This document shows positions 1 to 12,578 of a stretch of 64,000 nt of DNA, piece after piece. Origin of the DNA: Thermomonas sp. (GTDB lineage: Bacteria > Pseudomonadota > Gammaproteobacteria > Xanthomonadales > Xanthomonadaceae). Within the stretch, counting starts at the first letter, position 1. The number at the start of each line of letters is the position of its first letter. Both the position numbers and the translations under genes were made by a program. The notes beneath the pieces are model-generated. The model did no database searches and was not told the DNA's origin. It saw only the letters and a list, made by a program, of their open reading frames with translations. Where the stretch lies: assembly GCA_020692565.1 (NCBI GenBank), contig JAIMKJ010000005.1, forward strand, positions 1 through 64,000. Direction: 5' to 3'.

Positions 1-1856
<1,856 letters not shown>

Positions 1857-2023
1857 GCGTCGGGCTCCGCTGCGGCCGCGTGGCCGCATCCTGTGGGGGA
1901 CATTCGGTTTAGAGTCGGGATTCTAGCAGCGGGCGCGGGGGCTGCCCCGTACGGCGGCGTCCGGGGTGGGGTTTTGTGGCGGGAAATCGATTTCCTGGGC
2001 GATTCATTGGCTCGCCATTGTTT

Positions 2024-2088
2024 ATCGCGGCTTCCGCCGCTCCCACAGCGAAATCCTGAAATCCTGTGGGAGCGGCGGAAGCCGCGAT
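2024..2088. repeat. REPIN (paired inverted REP sequences), copy 1
   Basis: Two inverted copies of a REP word face each other: the left arm at 2024-2047 contains GCGGCTTCCGCCGCTCCCAC and the right arm at 2064-2088 is its complement, with about 16 bases between them. The same word recurs at 2712-2796, 2881-2899, 6694-6769 and 14792-14863. The 338-bp gap between aceE and the RAYT gene (1857-2194) holds this element and nothing else that I recognise. The likely source of mobility is the neighbouring RAYT at 2195. Confidence 0.9.
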
Positions 2089-2194
2089 GAAGAAACCGTG
2101 GTCTCGACATGAAACCGGGATTCAGAAAATTCCGAAGTCGCAATGCGGTATTTCCCGATAGCGGCAGGATTGGCCACAGAGCGAAGCTGCCGGC

Positions 2195-2686
2195 ATGAAA
2201 ACACTCTCTTCGCCCAGGTCCAATGCGTTGCGCATCGGTCGTCAATCGATCGCAGGTCAGCGATATCTCATCACAACCCTTTGCGATCAGCGCGAAACCC
2301 GTTTCGCGCATTGGACGTCTGCATCACGGGTCGCTGCCACGATAGATTCCGAGCGCCTCTGGCGTGGCTCACGCGGACTGTGCTGGGTGTTGATGCCCGA
2401 CCACATGCATGTGATGGTCGAACTTGGCGAAAGCGAGTCGCTGCCTGCGTTGATGCGGCGCGCGAAATGCGTCACCGCCGGGCTCGCCAACGCGGTCGAC
2501 CGCAGGCGCGGCCGTGTCTGGATGCCGGGCTATCACGACCATGCGTTGCGCTGCGATGAAAGCATCGCAGCGACAATGAGATACATGGTCGTGAATCCGG
2601 TGCGTGCTGGCCTGGTGCGCAGGGCTGGCGACTACCCGTATTGGAGCTGCGTGTGGCTGGAGGATGGCATGGCGGATTGGGAATAG
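2195..2686 (+). CDS. rayT: REP-associated tyrosine transposase (RAYT)
   Basis: A 163-residue protein of the IS200-like single-strand transposase family (Transposase_17), the type that mobilises REP palindromes. The HUH metal-binding motif reads MPDHMHVMVEL near residue 70. The catalytic tyrosine is probably in GYHDHALR near residue 112, and RYMVVNPVRAGLV is the conserved C-terminal helix of the group. The ATG at 2195 gives a full-length family member. It is bracketed by REPINs at 2024-2088 and 2712-2796 with identical arm sequence, which is the normal RAYT arrangement. RAYTs are usually domesticated, single-copy, vertically inherited genes that do not jump themselves. Confidence 0.93.
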   Translation: MKTLSSPRSNALRIGRQSIAGQRYLITTLCDQRETRFAHWTSASRVAATIDSERLWRGSRGLCWVLMPDHMHVMVELGESESLPALMRRAKCVTAGLANAVDRRRGRVWMPGYHDHALRCDESIAATMRYMVVNPVRAGLVRRAGDYPYWSCVWLEDGMADWE

Positions 2687-2711
2687 CATGCCGCTTGCCG
2701 TGAATGTTTCC

Positions 2712-2796
2712 GTGCTTCATCGCGGCTTCCGCCGCTCCCACAGGATTCAGTGTTTTTCGGGCTTGCTGTGGGAACGGCGGAAGCCGCGATGAAGCA
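2712..2796. repeat. REPIN, copy 2, downstream of the RAYT gene
   Basis: Arms at 2712-2743 and 2765-2796 pair over about 32 bases from GTGCTTCATCGCGGC to the CCCACAG end. There is one mismatch (GGAACGGCGG where the consensus has GGAGCGGCGG). This longer pairing suggests a recently inserted or well-preserved copy. Because it lies between the RAYT stop and maeB it could also form an RNA hairpin at the end of both convergent transcripts. Confidence 0.9.
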
Positions 2797-2880
2797 CAAA
2801 AGCCTCATCGTAATGGCATCGACCGCCCCAGCCGCAGGCGCGGCCCGATCTTCGATGCATCCTCGATTCGTCCTGGGCCG

Positions 2881-2899
2881 GAGCGGCGGAAGCCGCGAT
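2881..2899. repeat. Single REP half-site
   Basis: One arm only, with core GAGCGGCGGAAGCCGCGAT, and no facing partner nearby. It sits 13 bases beyond the maeB stop codon, so it would be in the maeB 3' untranslated region. Confidence 0.75.
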
Positions 2900-2912
2900 G
2901 AGGCTCCGGCCA

Positions 2913-5231
<2,319 letters not shown>

Positions 5232-5350
5232 CGGATGCGGCGCCGCGCCGTCTTGATGGGGTCAGGGCCATCGATTCTAGCGGCAAGCCGCGGTTTTCGC
5301 CGTGCGGTGGCGAATGGTCGTCGTTCTACGAGGCCGCTGGACGCCCAGGA

Positions 5351-5374
5351 GCAGCGGCCTGAAGGCCACTCTAC
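5351..5374. repeat. Second palindromic repeat family, single arm
   Basis: Contains GCGGCCTGAAGGCCACTCTA, built on the palindromic core GGCCTGAAGGCC, upstream of maeB. The same core occurs as facing pairs at 27733-27859 and 35079-35187. A degraded opposite arm may lie at 5322-5340. This word differs from the RAYT-linked REP, so it is a separate family. Confidence 0.6.
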
Positions 5375-5418
5375 GGAGTGGATCGAGAGATTTTGAACAG
5401 GCCCTCAGGACGATTCGA

Positions 5419-6684
5419 TCAGACGCCCAGCCCCAGCACCAGGTCGTCGGCGTCCACGCGGTCGAGGCGGATGCGGTTGGCGAACAGCGAGAACGCGAGC
5501 ATGCCCGCCAGCCCGTTCGCGCGCTGCATCCACGGGGGCAGGTAGCGCGGCGCGGCGATGGCGCCGGCATCGAACATCGGCTGCAGCGCGAACACGTCTT
5601 CCAGCGCGAGTTTGCCGGCGAACAGCTGCCGCGCGACGGCGAGCTTGCGATGGCGCAGGCACCAGCGGAAGAAGGTGTGGACGCTGAGCAGACCGTGCAG
5701 GTACACGGTGTCCTTGGTGAACGCCGCGCCGCCGCCGAGCGGGGCGCCGCGGAACACCCGCTGCGACGACGCGAAGCTGTCCTCGGGCGATTGCCCGGCA
5801 TCGAGGAAGAAGCGGAACACCTGCACGAAATCGGCGCCGCCGATCGCCATGTCGATGGCGACGATGCGCAGGCTGATGCGCTTCATGCGTTCGATGTCCA
5901 TCGCCCCGGAGATCAGTTCGGCGAACGTCGCCAGCCCTTCCTGGGTGGCGGTGGTGCGCGGCGCGCTGCGGATCATCGATTTCAGCAGCGGCTGTTCGCG
6001 GCCGTTGATGCCGGTGAGCGTATGCACGAAGGCTTCGTGGACCAGCAGCTGGTGGCGGTCGTATTCGCTGAAACCGGTATTGGTGCGCAGGCGGATGCGG
6101 GTGGAACTGGCGGCGGCCTTGGCGATCAGCGCCGGGTCCAGCTCGACCCTGACCTTGTGGTCGGTGAAGAACGCATCGATGTCGCCCTGCAGCGCGTCGC
6201 GCACCGTTTCCGCGGCCATCACCGCGTCGGGCTCGATGTCGCGCAGCTCCTGGTCCATGTCGTCGGCCACGTCGATGAAATGCCGCGCGGCTTCGAGATT
6301 GGTCGGACCGTTGCCGGGCAGCATTTCCACCGGGCGCCCGTACAGGCGGGTCGAATACGCGGTGACTTTGTGGCTGCCCGCGGCGTCGAGGAGGCGGGTG
6401 CCGATGCGCCAGCTGTCGGCGGTCTGGAGCAGATAGTGGCCGAGCGGATGGTCCGGGTCGGCGTCGGCGCGGACCGCGTCCAGTTCCGCGCGGACCGCGT
6501 CGAAGTCTTCCTTCGGATATTCGATCTGCGGCAGATGGATGCGGCCGATCCGCCATGCCGCCAGGAAGGTCTCCTGCGCGCTCGCCGGCCAGCTCAGGGT
6601 TTCCAGCAGGCGGATGCCGCGCACCGCCGCGACCAGGCGCGCATCAAGCGCGGCGTGATGGGCGATGTCGGGTGGAAGGCTCAT
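5419..6684 (-). CDS. QEGLA-motif (DUF1704) zincin-like protein
   Basis: A 421-residue member of the family annotated as flavohemoglobin expression-modulating QEGLA motif protein (DUF1704). The name-giving motif reads TQEGLATFAEL near residue 246. HEAFVHTLTG near residue 214 gives an HExxxH pair like that of the related eukaryotic tyrosine carboxypeptidase MATCAP, which suggests a metallopeptidase. The substrate in bacteria is unknown. No signal peptide or membrane segment is visible, so it is probably cytoplasmic. The start MSLPPDIAHHAALDARLVAA is 9 bases from the REPIN at 6694-6769, which separates it from rsgA on the same strand. Confidence 0.85.
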   Translation of the reverse strand: MSLPPDIAHHAALDARLVAAVRGIRLLETLSWPASAQETFLAAWRIGRIHLPQIEYPKEDFDAVRAELDAVRADADPDHPLGHYLLQTADSWRIGTRLLDAAGSHKVTAYSTRLYGRPVEMLPGNGPTNLEAARHFIDVADDMDQELRDIEPDAVMAAETVRDALQGDIDAFFTDHKVRVELDPALIAKAAASSTRIRLRTNTGFSEYDRHQLLVHEAFVHTLTGINGREQPLLKSMIRSAPRTTATQEGLATFAELISGAMDIERMKRISLRIVAIDMAIGGADFVQVFRFFLDAGQSPEDSFASSQRVFRGAPLGGGAAFTKDTVYLHGLLSVHTFFRWCLRHRKLAVARQLFAGKLALEDVFALQPMFDAGAIAAPRYLPPWMQRANGLAGMLAFSLFANRIRLDRVDADDLVLGLGV

Positions 6685-6693
6685 CGCAGCCCT

Positions 6694-6769
6694 TGTGGGA
6701 GCGGCGGAAGCCGCGATGGGCCGCGGAAAGCCTTCCGGCGATTCATCGCGGCTTCCGCCGCTCCCACAG
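6694..6769. repeat. REPIN, copy 3
   Basis: Arms 6694-6717 (GTGGGAGCGGCGGAAGCCGC) and 6744-6769 (the complement) face each other between rsgA and the QEGLA gene. It fills almost the whole 93-bp intergenic space. The arms match those of copy 1 by the RAYT gene. Confidence 0.9.
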
Positions 6770-6777
6770 TTGCAAAG

Positions 6778-7929
6778 TTACTCCCGCCCATATCGGTCAT
6801 CCGACGGCCTGTGCCGCGGCTTGCTTCCGGTTTTCGGGTTGGCGTTCTGCACCAGCCGGGTCGCGAGTTTGTCGGCGGCGGTGGCTACCTCGTCGCGCAG
6901 CTTGAGGTAGTTCGCCAAGCGTGCCGGATCCAGGGTGCCGGCTTCCAGCGCCGCGCGCACCGCGCAGCCCGGTTCGCGGGCATGGTGGCAGTCGCGGAAC
7001 TTGCATTCGCCGGTCAGGGTTTCGATATCCGCGAAACCGCCGTCGGCCAGATGCTCCTCGCCGGTCGGCTTGAGTTCGCGCATGCCGGGGGTATCGATCA
7101 GACAGCCGCCCGACGGCAGCGGCAGCAGGGTGCGGAAGGTGGTGGTGTGGCGACCGCGGGCGTCGTTTTCGCGCACCGCGCTGGTCTTCATCTTTTCTTC
7201 GCCCAACAAGGTGTTGGTCAGGGTGGACTTGCCGGCGCCCGACGAACCCACCAGCACCGCGGTGCGGCCCGGCCCCAGCCACGGGTCCAGCGCGGCGACG
7301 CTGGCGCGATCCTTGGCGTTCACCGCCACCGCGACGATGCCCTGCGCCGCCAGTTCCGCCAGCGCCGCCAACGAGGCTTCGGCGTCGTTGCCGTCCACGT
7401 CGGCCTTGGTCAGCACCACCACCGGCTTGGGCGAACCGTGGGCGGTGCCGCCGCCGCGGACCAGCAGCAGATAGCGTTCGATCCGGCGTGGGTTGAAGTC
7501 GGCGTCCAGGCCGCAGACCACGAACACCGTGTCGATGTTCGCGGCGATCACCTGCTGCTGGTAATGCTCGCCGGCGGCGGCGCGCTTGATGGTGCTGCGC
7601 CGCGCCAGCAGGGCGACGATCCGGGGACGCGGCGAACGGTCTTCGTGCGTATCGCCTTCAACCAGCACCCAGTCGCCGACCGCGGCGCGGTCCTGCGACG
7701 GGAAGCGGCGACGCATCCATTCCGGCGGCGATTCCACGCTCAGCGCGTGGCCGGGCGCTTCGGCGACGACATAGCCGGAGCGGTGCTGTTCGATCACCCG
7801 CGCCGGACGCGCCTGCGGATGCGCGGCGATGGCGGCGGCCCAGTCCGGATCGGCGACCTCGCGACCGGCGGCGCCGGCAAACGGCCAGCCGATGGCGTCG
7901 AGGGCGGGGGTGGGAGGCGGGGCGGTCAA
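6778..7929 (-). CDS. rsgA: Ribosome small subunit-dependent GTPase RsgA
   Basis: Circularly permuted GTPase that assists late 30S ribosome maturation. The order of motifs is that of RsgA: VLTKADVD (G4) comes before VGSSGAGKSTLTN (G1), then RHTTT (G2) and LIDTPGMRE (G3). The C-terminal zinc knuckle is visible as CKFRDCHHAREPGC. The OB-fold region precedes the GTPase domain. The start is uncertain. An ATG at 8010 is in frame but adds 27 residues unlike the family. I prefer the TTG at 7929, which puts the protein start close to the conserved DAIGW segment and leaves room for a promoter facing alaA. Neither start has a strong ribosome binding site. Confidence 0.93.
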   Translation of the reverse strand: MTAPPPTPALDAIGWPFAGAAGREVADPDWAAAIAAHPQARPARVIEQHRSGYVVAEAPGHALSVESPPEWMRRRFPSQDRAAVGDWVLVEGDTHEDRSPRPRIVALLARRSTIKRAAAGEHYQQQVIAANIDTVFVVCGLDADFNPRRIERYLLLVRGGGTAHGSPKPVVVLTKADVDGNDAEASLAALAELAAQGIVAVAVNAKDRASVAALDPWLGPGRTAVLVGSSGAGKSTLTNTLLGEEKMKTSAVRENDARGRHTTTFRTLLPLPSGGCLIDTPGMRELKPTGEEHLADGGFADIETLTGECKFRDCHHAREPGCAVRAALEAGTLDPARLANYLKLRDEVATAADKLATRLVQNANPKTGSKPRHRPSDDRYGRE

Positions 7930-8117
7930 ACGAGCGGGAAGCGATTGGTCATGCGCGGATTCTATGTCGCCCCGGACGCGTGCGGCCGGAATGGGCGATG
8001 CGCGGCCCATTGCCGAGGGCGGCAGAGCAAGCGCGATGGGCGCCCCGGGTGCCCCGTCCGGCCGGTTCCCAGAAGCGATCTGCTAGTCTTTGCACACTTT
8101 TTGCGCCCGCCGAAACG

Positions 8118-9392
8118 ATGTCTTCCTCCAGTCCGCACAGCAGCCCGAAACCCGTCCTCAAGACCCGCGAACGCCTCTCCGAAGTGCGCTACGAAATCCG
8201 CGGCGAACTCGCCCGCCGCGCCCGCGAGCTCGAGGCCCAGGGCCGGACCCAGATCAAGCTCAACATCGGCAACCCCGGTGCGTTCGGGTTCCGTGCGCCG
8301 GAGCATCTGCAGCGGGCCATCGCCGACCACATCGCGCACACCGATCCCTACACCCACCAGCAGGGCCTGCCGGCTGCGCGCGAGGCCATCGCCGCGTTCC
8401 ACAAACAGCGCGGCACGCCGAACGCCTCGCCCGAGCGCGTGTTCATCGGCAACGGCGTCAGCGAGCTGATCGATCTGAGCCTGCGTGCGCTGCTCAACCC
8501 CGGCGACGAGGTATTGCTGCCGTCGCCCGACTATCCGTTGTGGTCGGCCGCGACCATCCTCAACGACGGCCGCCCGGTGTACTACCGCTGCCATGCCGAC
8601 AACGGCTTCCTGCCCGATCCCGACGAGATCGCGCAGCTGGTGTCCTCGCGCACCCGCGCGATCGTGCTGATCAATCCGAACAATCCCACCGGCGCGAACT
8701 ATCCGCGCGAGATCCTCGAACGCATCGTCGCGATCGCCGCGAAGCACAACCTGCTGCTGATGGCGGACGAGATTTACGATCACATTCTTTACGACGATGC
8801 GAAGTTCGAAGCCTTGGCGCCGCTGGCCGGCGATCTGCCGTGCCTGTCGTTCGGCGGTCTGTCGAAAGTGCATCGCGCCTGCGGCTGGCGCGTGGGCTGG
8901 GCGGTGCTGAGCGGCGACCCGCTGGCCAGCGGCGACTTCCACCATGCGATGGACCTGCTCGGCGCGCTGCGCCTGTGCGCGAACGTGCCCGGTCAGTTCG
9001 CCATCGACGCCGCGCTGCACGGCACCGACACCATCAGCGCGCTCACCGCGCCCGGCGGTCGTCTGTACGAGACCCGCCGCGCCTTGATCGACTGTTGCGA
9101 GGCGAGCGAGCATCTGCAACTGGTCGCGCCGGCCGGTGCGCTGTACGGCTTCCCGGCCGTGGTCGGCGCCGCCGCGCACGGTTTCGACGACCACGCCTTC
9201 GCGCTGGAGATGCTGGAAACCGAGGATGTCTTGATCGTGCCGGGCTCCAGCTTCAACGTGCCCGAGCGCAATTTCTTCCGCGTCACCCTGCTGCCGGAAG
9301 CACCGGTGCTGCGCGAAGTGTTCGCGCGGATCGAGCGCGTGCTGCAGCGTCGCGCCGACACCGCGTCCGCGCAGCGCGCCGCAGTCGCCTGA
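8118..9392 (+). CDS. alaA: PLP-dependent alanine aminotransferase, AlaA-like
   Basis: Fold-type I aminotransferase resembling E. coli AlaA, which makes alanine from pyruvate and glutamate. It has 424 residues. Matching blocks are LNIGNPGAFGF, IGNGVSELIDLSLRALLNPGDEVL, INPNNPTGANYPREI, ADEIYDHILYDDAKFEALAPLA and SFGGLSKVHRACGWRVGW, where the lysine near residue 250 should bind PLP. The ATG at 8118 gives MSSSSPHSSPKPVLKTRERL; the longer in-frame reading from 7980 overlaps the rsgA promoter region and is not family-like. The next gene starts only 3 bases after the stop, so the SGNH and methyltransferase genes are likely co-transcribed. Confidence 0.93.
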   Translation: MSSSSPHSSPKPVLKTRERLSEVRYEIRGELARRARELEAQGRTQIKLNIGNPGAFGFRAPEHLQRAIADHIAHTDPYTHQQGLPAAREAIAAFHKQRGTPNASPERVFIGNGVSELIDLSLRALLNPGDEVLLPSPDYPLWSAATILNDGRPVYYRCHADNGFLPDPDEIAQLVSSRTRAIVLINPNNPTGANYPREILERIVAIAAKHNLLLMADEIYDHILYDDAKFEALAPLAGDLPCLSFGGLSKVHRACGWRVGWAVLSGDPLASGDFHHAMDLLGALRLCANVPGQFAIDAALHGTDTISALTAPGGRLYETRRALIDCCEASEHLQLVAPAGALYGFPAVVGAAAHGFDDHAFALEMLETEDVLIVPGSSFNVPERNFFRVTLLPEAPVLREVFARIERVLQRRADTASAQRAAVA

Positions 9393-9395
9393 TCG

Positions 9396-10103
9396 ATGAC
9401 GGTCGTGCCGGCGATGCTCGCAGCGATGCTCGCGACCGGCGTTGCCGATGACACGCACGCCGTGGCGACCGCTTCGTATCTCGCCCTCGGCGACAGCTAC
9501 ACGATCGGCGAAAACGTCGAGCCGGCCGGCCGCTGGCCGATGCAACTGGCGGCCGCGCTGCGCGCCGAGGGCATCGTCATCGATGACCCCCGCGTCATCG
9601 CCACCACCGGCTGGACCACCGACGAACTCTCTGCGGCGATCGACGCGGCCGAGCCGCTCGGCGACGGCCATGCGCTGGTCAGTCTGCTGATCGGCGTCAA
9701 CAACCAGTATCGCGGTCGCGCCGTCGACGAGTACGCGCACGAATTCGCGATCCTGCTGGAACGGGCCATCGGCTTCGCCGGGCGTCGCGCCGACCGCGTG
9801 TTCGTGCTGGCGATTCCGGACTGGGGCGTGACCCCGTTCGCCGCGAAGAGCGGCCGCGACATCGCCGCGATCGCGCGCGAACTCGACGCCTACAACGCGG
9901 CCGCGGCGAAGCTCTGCGCCGAGCGCGGCGTGGTCTTCATCGATATCGCGCCGGTCAGCCGCGCGCGCGGCGCCGAGCCGGCGATGCTGGCCGGCGACGG
10001 CCTGCATCCGTCCGCCGCGATGTACGCCGAATGGGCGCGACTGGCGCTGCCGGCGGTACGGCACATGTTGTCCAGCGGCAAGCCTTACGGGCCATCGCCA
10101 TGA
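9396..10103 (+). CDS. SGNH/GDSL-family hydrolase, probably exported
   Basis: A 235-residue SGNH hydrolase. Block I is ALGDSYTIGENV (nucleophile Ser), an NN-containing block GVNNQYRGR follows, and the catalytic Asp-His pair is DGLHPSAAMYAEW near residue 205. These enzymes cleave esters or thioesters. The first 17 residues, MTVVPAMLAAMLATGVA, are hydrophobic and could be a short signal peptide, though there is no positively charged n-region. An inner ATG at 9414 is an alternative start. It follows alaA by 3 bases and shares a 4-base ATGA overlap with the methyltransferase gene. The substrate is unknown. Confidence 0.85.
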   Translation: MTVVPAMLAAMLATGVADDTHAVATASYLALGDSYTIGENVEPAGRWPMQLAAALRAEGIVIDDPRVIATTGWTTDELSAAIDAAEPLGDGHALVSLLIGVNNQYRGRAVDEYAHEFAILLERAIGFAGRRADRVFVLAIPDWGVTPFAAKSGRDIAAIARELDAYNAAAAKLCAERGVVFIDIAPVSRARGAEPAMLAGDGLHPSAAMYAEWARLALPAVRHMLSSGKPYGPSP

Positions 10104-10792
10104 GCGCCGCTACGCTGCCGTTCGCCTCCGCCGACGCGCGCCGCATCGCCGAAGCCTTCCTGCCGTCGTTCCCGCTGGGCAATCGCTACGATTACTACTA
10201 CGTGCGCGCCAAGCTCGGCAGCGATCCGCTGTATCCCGGCGTGCTCGCCGCGCTGCGCGGCAGCAGCGAACCGCTGCTGGACCTCGGCTGCGGCCTGGGC
10301 CTGCTGGCGCACGCGCTGCGCTTCGACGGGCAGACGCTGGCGTATCGCGGCGTCGACAACGACGCCGCCAAGATCGCCCGCGCGCGCCGCGTCGCCGACA
10401 GGTGCGGCTTCGCGCAGATGCAGTTCGACGTGGTCGATCTCGCCAACACCACGCCGGAGCATCGCGGCAGCGTCGCGATCCTCGACGTGCTGCAGTATCT
10501 CGACGCCGACGGACAGCGCGCGCTGATCGCGAAGATGGCCGCGATGCTCACGCCCGGCGCGGTCCTGGTGATCCGCAGCGCCATCGGCGACACCACCGGC
10601 CGCGCGCGGACCTCGCGCGTCACCGACCGCCTCGCCAACTGGATCGGCTGGATGCAGTTCCGCCCGCGCAGCTATCCCACCCTCGACGGCTTGCGCGCAG
10701 CGCTGGACGCCGCCGGCCTGCAGGCCGAATTCACGCCGCTGTACGGCAACACCCCGTTCAACAACTGGTTGATCGTCGCGAAGCGCGCGTAG
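10100..10792 (+). CDS. SAM-dependent class I methyltransferase
   Basis: A 230-residue Rossmann methyltransferase. Motif I is LLDLGCGLGLLAHALR near residue 57, motif II ends in YRGVDNDAAKI, and VAILDVLQYLDADGQ is the motif IV/V region. The C-terminal part RFRPRSYPTLDGLRAALDAAGL resembles small-molecule methyltransferases. The ATG at 10100 overlaps the TGA of the SGNH gene, a sign of coupled translation, so the two probably act on one pathway. The acceptor cannot be named from sequence. Confidence 0.85.
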   Translation: MSAATLPFASADARRIAEAFLPSFPLGNRYDYYYVRAKLGSDPLYPGVLAALRGSSEPLLDLGCGLGLLAHALRFDGQTLAYRGVDNDAAKIARARRVADRCGFAQMQFDVVDLANTTPEHRGSVAILDVLQYLDADGQRALIAKMAAMLTPGAVLVIRSAIGDTTGRARTSRVTDRLANWIGWMQFRPRSYPTLDGLRAALDAAGLQAEFTPLYGNTPFNNWLIVAKRA

Positions 10793-10810
10793 GCCGCGAA
10801 GCCTGCTTTT

Positions 10811-10863
10811 GTGGGAGCGGCGGCTTGACCAGCCATTCGGCTGTTGAAAGCCGCCGCTCCTAC
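10811..10863. terminator. Inverted repeat between convergent genes, possibly a bidirectional terminator derived from a REP
   Basis: Arms 10811-10826 (GTGGGAGCGGCGGCTT) and 10848-10863 pair with one mismatch over 16 bases, with a 21-base loop. It lies exactly between the convergent methyltransferase and deacetylase genes and overlaps the deacetylase stop codon. The start of the arm matches the REP word, but the second half differs. There is no clean T-run, so its terminator role is inferred from position. Confidence 0.55.
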
Positions 10864-11657
10864 CGTTGCTCCGGCAGGATCGCGCGATAACCCAACGCAT
10901 CCAGCCGTTGCAGCAGCAGGCGCAGGGTTTCGACATTCCGCCCATGCGCCGCGCCCTCGTGCAGCAGCACGATCGCGCCCGGCGAAAGTCCGCGTTCGAT
11001 CCGCGCCACCACCGCATCGGGATCGGCGGCGACGCCGTCGAAGCCGCGTGCACTCCACGCCACCCGCGCCAGGCCATGCGTTTTCAGCGCGGCGTTGACG
11101 AACGGATTGCTCATGCCGACCACCGCGCGGAACCAGCGCGGCGGTTCTCCGGCAATCTCCTGCAGGATCCGCTGCGTGTCCGCGATCTCGCGGCGCATCC
11201 GCGACGGCCCCAGCGCCCAGAACCACGCCGCTGGATGACTGGCGCTGTGGTTGCCGATGCCGTGGCCGCGACGCAGGATCTCGCGCACGCGCTCGGGATG
11301 CCGCGCCGCGCGTTCGCCGACCAGGAAGAACGTGGTTTTCGCGCCATGCGCATCCAGCGCGTCGAGCACGGCGAGGGTGTCGTCGGACGGGCCGTCGTCG
11401 ATCGTCAGCCACACCTGTTTGTCGCTCGTCGGCAAACGCCTCAGCACCGGCCCGAACAGGCGCGAATACGGCCACAGCGTGCCCCACCAGAACGGCAAGT
11501 GGCTGGCGATCATCAGCGGCAGCCCGATTGCCCAACCCCAGTACCACCACGCGGCGGCTACCAGCAACTGCGACAACGCCAGCAGCCAGATCCACGCGTG
11601 CGGACGGCGCGGAATGCGATGCAGGCTGGCGGCCGGACTGGCGGAAGGCGACGTCAT
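10860..11657 (-). CDS. Membrane-anchored polysaccharide deacetylase family protein (NodB homology)
   Basis: A 265-residue carbohydrate esterase 4 type protein. Two membrane-spanning stretches precede the domain (about residues 22-58: IWLLALSQLLVAAAWWYWG and LPLMIASHLPFWWG). The NodB motifs are LTIDDGPSDDT near residue 84 (Asp-Asp, with Ile instead of the usual Phe) and GNHSASHP near residue 137, the two zinc-ligand histidines. IVLLHEGAAHGRN near the end matches the LLHD-type motif 5, with Glu in place of Asp. It probably deacylates a glycan or lipid-linked sugar at the membrane. It converges with the methyltransferase gene and is divergent from the rhodanese gene. Confidence 0.85.
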   Translation of the reverse strand: MTSPSASPAASLHRIPRRPHAWIWLLALSQLLVAAAWWYWGWAIGLPLMIASHLPFWWGTLWPYSRLFGPVLRRLPTSDKQVWLTIDDGPSDDTLAVLDALDAHGAKTTFFLVGERAARHPERVREILRRGHGIGNHSASHPAAWFWALGPSRMRREIADTQRILQEIAGEPPRWFRAVVGMSNPFVNAALKTHGLARVAWSARGFDGVAADPDAVVARIERGLSPGAIVLLHEGAAHGRNVETLRLLLQRLDALGYRAILPEQR

Positions 11658-11699
11658 CGCGGCATGATGCCACGCATCGCCGCACGATCAGGAGCCGCC

Positions 11700-12020
11700 A
11701 TGTCCTTCCGCAATCTTTCCGTCTCCGACGCCGACGCGCAGGCGCGCGCGGGCGCGATCACCCTCGTCGATGTGCGCCCGCCGGAAGAGCGTGCGATCGC
11801 GTCGGTCGATGTCGCGCATGAAGGCCTCGAAGACGGCGGCCTGGAACGCCTGCTCGCGCTGCCCAAGGACGCGCCGATCGCCTTCCTCTGTCACCACGGC
11901 GGCCGCAGCGCGCAGGCCGCGATGTATTTTGCGCAGCAGGGATTCGCGGATCTCTACAATGTTGTTGGCGGGATTGATGCGTGGAGCATCGATGTGGATG
12001 CCGCGATCCCAAGGTACTGA
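11700..12020 (+). CDS. Rhodanese-like domain protein
   Basis: A single-domain rhodanese of 106 residues. The active loop is FLCHHGGRSAQAA, with Cys near residue 64 as sulfur acceptor. LVDVRPPEE near residue 21 and YNVVGGIDAWS near the end are the other family markers. It could transfer sulfane sulfur in the cytoplasm; the partner is unknown. The start has the ribosome binding site AGGAG at 11690-11694. Confidence 0.9.
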   Translation: MSFRNLSVSDADAQARAGAITLVDVRPPEERAIASVDVAHEGLEDGGLERLLALPKDAPIAFLCHHGGRSAQAAMYFAQQGFADLYNVVGGIDAWSIDVDAAIPRY

Positions 12021-12038
12021 ACGCGCGTCCCGCGCGGA

Positions 12039-12473
12039 TCACGCCAACAGCGGTTGCCGCAGCGTCGCCAGCAGATCGTTCACGGCTTTCTTCGCCATGC
12101 TGCGCGGCAGTTTGGCCATCGGACCATCGGCCGACAGCGCCAGATTGCCCTTGATCAGCAACCCGTCGACTTGGGTATATGCCTTCAGCGTGTGCTGCGC
12201 ATCGCCCTGCGTCGACTCGAGGAACATCGGTGCGGTCAGGAAGTTGATGCCCTTCTTGTAGACCCGGGTTTGCCCCTCGGTGCGGACGAGGCGATAGCCA
12301 TGCCGTTCCTCCGCCCACGTCGCGACGGTACTGGCGACATCGTCCATCGCGGGAAAAACGACGACATCCCACGGGTTGTTCTTGCCCTTGACCATCGATG
12401 CCATGATGTTGATGACGGCCAAGCCCGCGAGGGCGCCGAAGACACTGCCGATGATCATGCCGGTGACGGACAT
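12039..12473 (-). CDS. Small membrane-anchored protein of unknown function
   Basis: A 144-residue protein that I do not recognise. Residues 4-28 (TGMIIGSVFGALAGLAVINIMA) form one membrane segment and the rest is a soluble domain with DPW-like and YRLVRTEGQTRVYKKGINFLT segments. The start at 12473 was chosen because GAGG lies 5 bases upstream; the much longer in-frame extension to 13280 runs antisense through the lipoprotein gene and is not credible. It converges with the rhodanese gene 18 bases away. Confidence 0.7.
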   Translation of the reverse strand: MSVTGMIIGSVFGALAGLAVINIMASMVKGKNNPWDVVVFPAMDDVASTVATWAEERHGYRLVRTEGQTRVYKKGINFLTAPMFLESTQGDAQHTLKAYTQVDGLLIKGNLALSADGPMAKLPRSMAKKAVNDLLATLRQPLLA

Positions 12474-12578
12474 CAGAACCTCGCAACAATTTGGGATGCG
12501 CATACTAGGCCGGTAATCCCGAATGATCCAGCATCGTGCGCCGATATACTCTGCCGATTCGTGTAGCGGGGTACGACG

